From: an uncultured Clostridia bacterium
GTDB taxonomy: Bacteria; Bacillota; Clostridia; Monoglobales; Monoglobaceae
DNA length: 10,852 nucleotides
Direction of reading: 5' to 3'
Assembly: GCA_945878965.1 (NCBI GenBank)
Contig: CAMCUJ010000026.1
Location: 1 to 10,852, forward strand
This document shows, piece by piece, positions 6,359-10,852 of this stretch; within the stretch, counting starts at the first letter, position 1; every line of letters starts with the position of its first letter. The notes below the pieces were generated by a model. The model was not told the DNA's origin. It saw only the letters and a program-made list of their open reading frames with translations, and searched no databases. The translations under genes were made by a program, and so were the position numbers.

Positions 6359-7846
6359 GTGAGCAATAATAAAGATGTAATAAATAATAAAGAAAAAAAG
6401 CCCGATAAGAAGAATATAAGTAAAAGGCTTAAATATAATTCATATTCGTCGGTTGTTATAGTTGTTCTTATAGCGATTGCGGTAGTTCTTAATATGGTGG
6501 TAAGTATGAGCGTTGATAAGTTTGGACTTAAAGCCGACCTTACGCCTACAAATGTTTTTGAGATTTCGGATAAAACTAAGGAGCTTTTAAAAACAGTTGA
6601 TAAGAAGATAAATATTTATTCGCTAACAAACAGTGGTTTTTCATATACCGGATATCTTGATGATGAGCTTGCAAACATTATGAATAATATTGATGTTTAT
6701 ATCGGTAATTATCAGGCTCAAAACAGCAATATAAGCTTTCAGGAGGTGTATGTGAACAGCAATCCGGCATTCGCCGAAAAATATACCTCAAAGGGCGAAA
6801 ATATAAGCATAGGCAGCCTTATAGTTGAATGCGGAGATAAATATAAGATGATTGATACGAATACGTATTTCAAAAGAGGCTCGGAGAGCGGAGATACCTA
6901 TATGCAGCTTGAACAGCTTTTAACCTCTGCTATAGCCTACGTTATAAGCGACAGAACCTATGACATTGCATTCACTACCGGTCATAATGAAAATACGGAC
7001 GCAGTTGAAGCCTTAAAGAGCGTTTACGGTATTGAGAATTATAACTGCTGTGATATTGACCTTGCATCAGGTGAGATTTCGGAGAATATCTGTACAATAG
7101 TTATTTCAAATCCGTCTATGGACTTTACAGATGAGGAGCTTGCAAAGCTTGATGAATATTTCAAGGGCGGAAATAATCTGATGCTGTTTATGGACGTTAC
7201 CGACGTTACACTTCCTAACTTGTATTCCTACCTTTCGGAGTGGGGAATTGCCGTGAATAATGATATGGTTGTTGAGGGTGATACAACTAAGTTTTCAAAG
7301 AATACGCCGAATGTTATTATAGGAACGCCGTCAGGCGAAAGCTCCATTACTGCGCCTATAAAAAATTCAAATGTGTATTTTCCTTATGCAAGAAGCATAA
7401 CCGTTACTTCGGTTCCGTCTGTTACAACCGAGGTTTTATATCAGACAAGTGACTCTGCCTATGCAAAGACTAATCTTCATTCCGGCAAGCCGGAAAAGGA
7501 AGAGGACGATAAGAGTGGACAGTTCACGCTTTGTACTCTTTCAAACCGTCAGCTTTATGTTGAAAAGAATACTGTAAATGCCAAACTGTTTGTGTGCGCA
7601 AGCACCGATGCGGCAGTTTTGGCAGCACAGGAGGGTGCGAATAAGCAGTTTGTAATTAATGCGGCTAACAGTATTAATAATCGCTCTGAAAGCGTTACAA
7701 TTGAGGCAAAGCAGATTAATAAAACTCCGACATTTGAGCTTGCACAGAGTCAGAGCGATTTGATTAAGGGAATTGTAATTTATATAATTCCGCTTATAAT
7801 AATATTTATAGGTCTTATTGTATGGCTTAAGAGAAAACAGGCATAG
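6359..7846 (+). CDS. GldG-like ABC transporter auxiliary protein
   Basis: The 495-residue protein has the layout of the GldG/'ABC-type uncharacterized transport' family. It has a short Lys/Asn-rich cytoplasmic N-terminus, one membrane helix (about 29-49), then the family's ADLTPTNVFEISDKTKELL segment (59-77). A long soluble region, predicted outside the membrane, contains IAFTTGHNE (203-211). A single C-terminal helix (about 469-490) ends in LKRKQA. In Bacteroidetes GldG works with GldA and GldF. In Clostridia homologues accompany ABC-2 exporters of unknown substrate. Here it directly follows the ATPase and permease and is 21 nt upstream of a DUF4340 gene. I infer an extracytoplasmic accessory subunit of the same complex. 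It uses a GTG start, unlike its neighbours. Confidence 0.85.
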   Translation: MSNNKDVINNKEKKPDKKNISKRLKYNSYSSVVIVVLIAIAVVLNMVVSMSVDKFGLKADLTPTNVFEISDKTKELLKTVDKKINIYSLTNSGFSYTGYLDDELANIMNNIDVYIGNYQAQNSNISFQEVYVNSNPAFAEKYTSKGENISIGSLIVECGDKYKMIDTNTYFKRGSESGDTYMQLEQLLTSAIAYVISDRTYDIAFTTGHNENTDAVEALKSVYGIENYNCCDIDLASGEISENICTIVISNPSMDFTDEELAKLDEYFKGGNNLMLFMDVTDVTLPNLYSYLSEWGIAVNNDMVVEGDTTKFSKNTPNVIIGTPSGESSITAPIKNSNVYFPYARSITVTSVPSVTTEVLYQTSDSAYAKTNLHSGKPEKEEDDKSGQFTLCTLSNRQLYVEKNTVNAKLFVCASTDAAVLAAQEGANKQFVINAANSINNRSESVTIEAKQINKTPTFELAQSQSDLIKGIVIYIIPLIIIFIGLIVWLKRKQA

Positions 7847-7867
7847 TAAAACGGAGGAGATAAATTA

Positions 7868-9244
7868 ATGAAAAAGAAGATTATTTCCATAATTGCTGCG
7901 GTTATAGTTCTCGCCTTGCTTACAGCAGCTTATTTTCTGCTTAGCCGAGTGGAAGCTCCGAGTGAAAATAACGAGAAAAATAATACAATTACAGAGTACA
8001 CATCGCTTTTGTCAATTCCGAGTGATACTATAACAAGGTACAGTATTAAGACTGCGGATTTTGAATATGCTTTGGTAAAGAACAACGATGAATGGGCAGT
8101 TGAGGGAAAGGAATTTATAAGGCTTGACAGCGTAAAGGTTGATGAGCTTATAAAGGCGGCGGCAGTTATTAACGCCGATGATGTTATAGAAAATGCGGGT
8201 GAGCTTATATCTTACGGACTCGACAAGCCGCATGCTGAAATTAAGCTTTTTGCAGACGGAGCGGAGTATGATATAAAAATCGGAAATGCGGCTCCGACTC
8301 AGGACAGGTATTATATAACCTTCAATAATGACGGCAAGGTTTACACGCTTTTTAATTCTTCGGCTAAGGCGATGATTCAGAGCATTGATAATCTCAGAAT
8401 GAAAAATCTTCATAACATTACTGAGGAAGGTCTTAAAAAACTGGATGAATTTGTGAGTATGGTAATTGAAAAGCCTAACGGAAATATCATAAGTATAAGA
8501 CGAAAGAATGCTGAAGAATTACAAAATGATATTGCGGCGAACGCATTTATTATGGATAAGCCGTATTATAAAAATATCAATACCGACACATTTGAACAGT
8601 ATTTATTTGAGAAAATTCCAAACCTTAAGATTATAAGCTATGTTGAGGACGCACCGAATGATCTTTCTAAGTACGGACTTGACCAATCGCAGAAAACTGT
8701 TTTAAGGTTTCAGACCGTTAATGAAAAATTAGAGCTTGAGCTTGGAAAAGAAGAAAACGGAATGTATTATGCAAAGCTTCCGAGCGAAAACAGTGTGTTT
8801 ACGCTTTCGGCGAATGAGCTTTCGGTTCTTAAGCTTGAAACATTTAAGCTCCTTGACCCGTCTATATATTTAGCCTTTATAGGCGATGTTGAGTCTGTGG
8901 AGTTTAAGAGCGGCAGCGGAGAGAGCATAATGTTTGGAATTGAGGATATGGGTGATAACAGCTATAAATATTATGCGAATGATAAAGAGGTTGAGGAGAA
9001 AAAATTCCAGGCAATTTATCAGGAGATTATAGCACTCAGCTTTACGGCACCGAGCGGAGGAAGCCTAAGCGGTAATGCTGATTATGAATACAGCTTTAAA
9101 TTCCGTGACGGCAGAGTGGATACCGTTAAGTTTGTAAGTGAGAATGAGAGAAATTATGCGGCTGTTGTAAACGGAAAGGCTGAATTTTCACTTGATAAGG
9201 GTCAGGTTAAGGCTCTTGCGGATAAGGTTTTTGAGTTTAAGTAA
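7868..9244 (+). CDS. DUF4340 domain-containing membrane-anchored protein
   Basis: The 458-residue protein has an N-terminal anchor or uncleaved signal (Lys-rich start, hydrophobic about 5-26) and a large exported domain. The domain looks internally repeated. YGLD at 116-119 is followed by a beta-rich segment and an IGN...YYI stretch (138-150). YGLD at 269-272 is followed by a similar LGKEENGMYY stretch (292-301), and a third, weaker unit ends the protein (about 412-458). This pattern fits DUF4340, whose members are often next to GldG-like genes; the molecular function is unknown. GGAGGAG at 7853-7859 sits 8 bases before the ATG, and the preceding gene ends 21 nt upstream, so it is very likely in the same operon and transport complex. 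No lipobox Cys was seen after the hydrophobic segment, so it is not an obvious lipoprotein. Confidence 0.8.
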   Translation: MKKKIISIIAAVIVLALLTAAYFLLSRVEAPSENNEKNNTITEYTSLLSIPSDTITRYSIKTADFEYALVKNNDEWAVEGKEFIRLDSVKVDELIKAAAVINADDVIENAGELISYGLDKPHAEIKLFADGAEYDIKIGNAAPTQDRYYITFNNDGKVYTLFNSSAKAMIQSIDNLRMKNLHNITEEGLKKLDEFVSMVIEKPNGNIISIRRKNAEELQNDIAANAFIMDKPYYKNINTDTFEQYLFEKIPNLKIISYVEDAPNDLSKYGLDQSQKTVLRFQTVNEKLELELGKEENGMYYAKLPSENSVFTLSANELSVLKLETFKLLDPSIYLAFIGDVESVEFKSGSGESIMFGIEDMGDNSYKYYANDKEVEEKKFQAIYQEIIALSFTAPSGGSLSGNADYEYSFKFRDGRVDTVKFVSENERNYAAVVNGKAEFSLDKGQVKALADKVFEFK

Positions 9245-9289
9245 AACGGAAAATTAATCTTAAATTTATTGGAGAAAGGACTAAGTACA

Positions 9290-10516
9290 ATGGAAAAGAA
9301 CGTATTTGATGTGCTTAAGGAAAGAGGACTTATAGCGCAGACTACACACGAAGATGAAATCAGAGAGCTTTTGGGCAGGGAGAAGATTACATTTTATATA
9401 GGCTTTGACCCTACAGCGGACAGTCTTCATATAGGACATTTTCTTCAGCTTGTGGTAATGAAGCATATGCAGAATGCCGGACACAGACCGATAGCACTTC
9501 TTGGCGGCGGTACTACTATGATAGGCGATCCTACGGGAAAGACTGATATGCGTCCTATGCGTACAAAGGAAGAAATACAGGCGAATGCAGACAGATTTAA
9601 AGAGCAGATGTCACGGTTTATTGAATTTGGCAATGATAAGGCGATTATGGTTAATAATGCCGACTGGCTTTTAAATCTTAACTATGTAGACTTTTTAAGA
9701 GATGTAGGCGTACATTTCTCTGTAAACAGAATGCTTACGGCAGAGTGCTTTAAGACTCGTCTTGAAAGAGGATTATCATTCCTTGAGTTTAACTATATGC
9801 TTATGCAGAGCTTTGATTTTTACAAGCTTAATAAGGAATACGGCTGTGTAATGGAGTTCGGCGGAGATGACCAGTGGTCAAATATTATAGGCGGAATTGA
9901 GCTTATAAGACGTAAAGAAGGCAAGCAGGCATACGGAATGACGTTTACACTTCTTACAACCTCTGAGGGCAAGAAAATGGGTAAGACTGAGAAGGGTGCA
10001 TTATGGCTTGACCCCGAAAAGGTTCCGCCTTATGAGTTCTATCAGTATTGGAGAAATGTCGATGACAAGGACGTTATAAGAATGCTTAAGCTTGTAACCT
10101 TCATTCCGCTTGAAGAGATTGCAGAGTATGAAAAGCTTGAGGGGCAGGAGCTTAATAAGGTTAAAGAGATTTTAGCCTTCGAGGTTACAAAGATGGTTCA
10201 CGGCGAGGAAGAGGCTAAAAAGGCACAGGATGCGGCTCGTGCAGTTTTTGCCGGCGGTGCCGATAATTCAAATATGCCTACAGCTGAAATTTCAAAATCC
10301 GAGCTTTCGGGACTTTTGATACTTGATATGATGGTTAATGTGGGTCTTGCACCGTCAAAGGCAGAGGCACGACGTCTTGTTCAGCAGGGTGGTGTCAGCA
10401 TAAACGGCGAGAAGGTAACCGATACTTCTTATGCAATTACGGAAGAATGCTTCAAGGACGGCGAGATGATAGTTAAAAAGGGTAAAAAAGTATTCCTTAA
10501 GGTTCTTATGGTGTAA
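9290..10516 (+). CDS. tyrS: Tyrosyl-tRNA synthetase
   Basis: This class I synthetase attaches tyrosine to tRNA-Tyr. The 408-residue length is usual. It shows the HIGH motif in [11 protein letters not shown] (HIGH 47-50), the tyrosine-pocket Tyr-x3-Gln-x2-Asp pattern (Tyr169, Gln173, Asp176), GGDDQWSNI (191-199), the KMSKS-type loop KMGKT (229-233), and a C-terminal S4 RNA-binding domain (about 342-405, [17 protein letters not shown]). The ATG at 9290 is preceded by GAAAGGAC (9274-9281). A TTG at 9269 in the same frame would swallow that site and is rejected. It follows the DUF4340 gene after 45 nt, which is too short for a T-box leader, so it is likely read through from upstream. It is the last gene that can be supported in the window. 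Confidence 0.97.
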   Translation: MEKNVFDVLKERGLIAQTTHEDEIRELLGREKITFYIGFDPTADSLHIGHFLQLVVMKHMQNAGHRPIALLGGGTTMIGDPTGKTDMRPMRTKEEIQANADRFKEQMSRFIEFGNDKAIMVNNADWLLNLNYVDFLRDVGVHFSVNRMLTAECFKTRLERGLSFLEFNYMLMQSFDFYKLNKEYGCVMEFGGDDQWSNIIGGIELIRRKEGKQAYGMTFTLLTTSEGKKMGKTEKGALWLDPEKVPPYEFYQYWRNVDDKDVIRMLKLVTFIPLEEIAEYEKLEGQELNKVKEILAFEVTKMVHGEEEAKKAQDAARAVFAGGADNSNMPTAEISKSELSGLLILDMMVNVGLAPSKAEARRLVQQGGVSINGEKVTDTSYAITEECFKDGEMIVKKGKKVFLKVLMV

Positions 10517-10524
10517 TTTTTATC

Positions 10525-10570
10525 GTGTGTTTTACGTAATTTATCTGTTTAAAATATGTAAAATACACAC
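10525..10570. repeat. Imperfect inverted repeat just after tyrS
   Basis: GTGTG plus TTTTAC (10525-10535) pairs with GTAAAA plus CACAC (10558-10570), with a two-base bulge (10564-10565) and a 22-base AT-rich loop. It starts 9 bases after the tyrS stop and could slow or end transcription, or protect the 3' end. It lacks a following T run, so it is not a standard intrinsic terminator. The stretch between it and 10660 shows no gene or other clear signal. Confidence 0.4.
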
Positions 10571-10663
10571 TATGTGGTTATACTGTGATTTAAAAGCAAT
10601 TCTGTTGGTGAAACTGCACAAAAAAATGATGCGTCAATAGTACAAGTTTAACGAAAATGGGTA

Positions 10664-10692
10664 TTGCAAAATCAGTGAGAATGTAGTATTAT
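10664..10692 (+). promoter_or_regulatory. Putative sigma-A promoter
   Basis: TTGCAA (10664-10669) and TATTAT (10687-10692) are separated by exactly 17 bases. They match the consensus hexamers at 4 of 6 and 5 of 6 positions. The expected start site is near 10699-10700. No gene begins before the terminator at 10760-10790, so the promoter would drive either a short untranslated RNA or an attenuated leader for a gene past the window. Confidence 0.55.
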
Positions 10693-10698
10693 TTATAC

Positions 10699-10790
10699 AT
10701 ACCACAACTAACAAACTTTTTTCATTTCCCTTGACTGAGTACCTAAAGCTCAGTCGAATCAGACCGGAGAAATTCTTCGGTCTGTTTTTT
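10699..10790 (+). ncRNA. Candidate small RNA or attenuator leader (about 90 nt)
   Basis: Between the predicted start (about 10699) and the T run at 10785-10790 lie two stems: GACTGAG/CTCAGTC (10733-10739/10749-10755, 9-base loop) and the 11-bp terminator stem (10760-10770/10774-10784). No ATG occurs between the start site and the terminator, so a leader peptide is unlikely. I do not recognise the RNA family. Structure, promoter and terminator are seen in the sequence; transcription is inferred. The 5' end is approximate. Confidence 0.4.
10760..10790 (+). terminator. Strong Rho-independent terminator
   Basis: The stem CAGACCGGAGA/TCTTCGGTCTG (10760-10770/10774-10784, one G-T pair, loop AAT) is followed directly by six T residues (10785-10790). 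It is the best intrinsic terminator in the window. It ends either the transcript from the promoter at 10664-10692 or read-through from tyrS. On the opposite strand the stem is flanked by few T residues, so it looks one-directional. Confidence 0.8.
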
Positions 10791-10801
10791 GGTTTACAAC
10801 T

Positions 10802-10852
10802 AAATCAAGATGTCCCCCGTATCTTAGGCGGCGGATTCCACTTGATTTTTTC
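10802..10852 (+). terminator. Second terminator-like hairpin at the window edge
   Basis: AAATCAAG (10802-10809) is the exact reverse complement of CTTGATTT (10841-10848), and a T run continues to 10851. The 31-base interior can fold further, with TCCCCC (10813-10818) facing GG-GG-GGA (10827-10835) across single-base bulges. The whole could be a structured leader or a second terminator. The window ends here, so what follows is unknown. Confidence 0.45.

Noticed and set aside
10657..10686. Nine-codon open frame (MGIAKSVRM) as a leader peptide
   Set aside because: It has no ribosome-binding site and lies upstream of the predicted transcription start, within the promoter itself.
10759..10851. 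Minus-strand open frame of 30 codons reaching the right edge
   Set aside because: It ends inside the terminator stem and shows no recognised domain. It is too short to support as a gene, but it should be revisited with more sequence.

Overview
The window reads as chromosomal DNA of a low-GC Gram-positive bacterium of the class Clostridia, most likely an Oscillospirales/Ruminococcaceae-type gut anaerobe. The evidence is the hisS-aspS pair, purine-rich Shine-Dalgarno sites before every gene, heavy use of AGA, ATA, GGA and CTT codons, a clostridial-type cysteine-rich HisRS, and a hairpin-rich intergenic element of a kind seen in such genomes. The genus assignment is inference. All nine genes lie on the + strand.

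Layout. (1) 2-250 is the 3' end of the ribosome-assembly GTPase gene engB. (2) About 209-579 is a non-coding mosaic of at least eight short inverted repeats. It supplies the last dozen codons of engB, a terminator-like hairpin after engB and, near its right end, an extended -10 promoter for the next gene. (3) 609-1373 encodes a fumarylacetoacetate-hydrolase-family enzyme. (4) 1472-4558 holds hisS and aspS, 15 bases apart. (5) 4615-9244 holds four tightly packed genes: an ABC ATPase, an ABC-2 permease, a GldG-like membrane-anchored protein and a DUF4340 protein. Together they look like the 'gliding-motility type' ABC exporter with its two extracytoplasmic accessory proteins. (6) 9290-10516 is tyrS. 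(7) 10517-10852 has no gene that can be supported. It contains an imperfect inverted repeat, a good sigma-A-type promoter, two hairpins ending in a strong intrinsic terminator, and a second terminator-like hairpin cut by the window edge.

How the genes work together. Three aminoacyl-tRNA synthetases (His, Asp, Tyr) frame the four-gene transporter module. Gaps are 98 nt or less from the FAH gene to tyrS, and no T-rich terminator hairpin separates them, so cotranscription from about 530 to beyond 10516 is plausible. The transporter genes act together: the ATPase and permease overlap by 17 nt, and the GldG-like and DUF4340 proteins each have a membrane anchor and a large domain predicted outside the cytoplasm. 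No T-box leader was found upstream of any synthetase gene.

No full mobile element, CRISPR array, rRNA or tRNA was seen. The most unusual parts are the modular hairpin element at 209-579 and the promoter-hairpin-terminator unit at 10664-10790, which could be a small RNA or an attenuator for a gene beyond the window.
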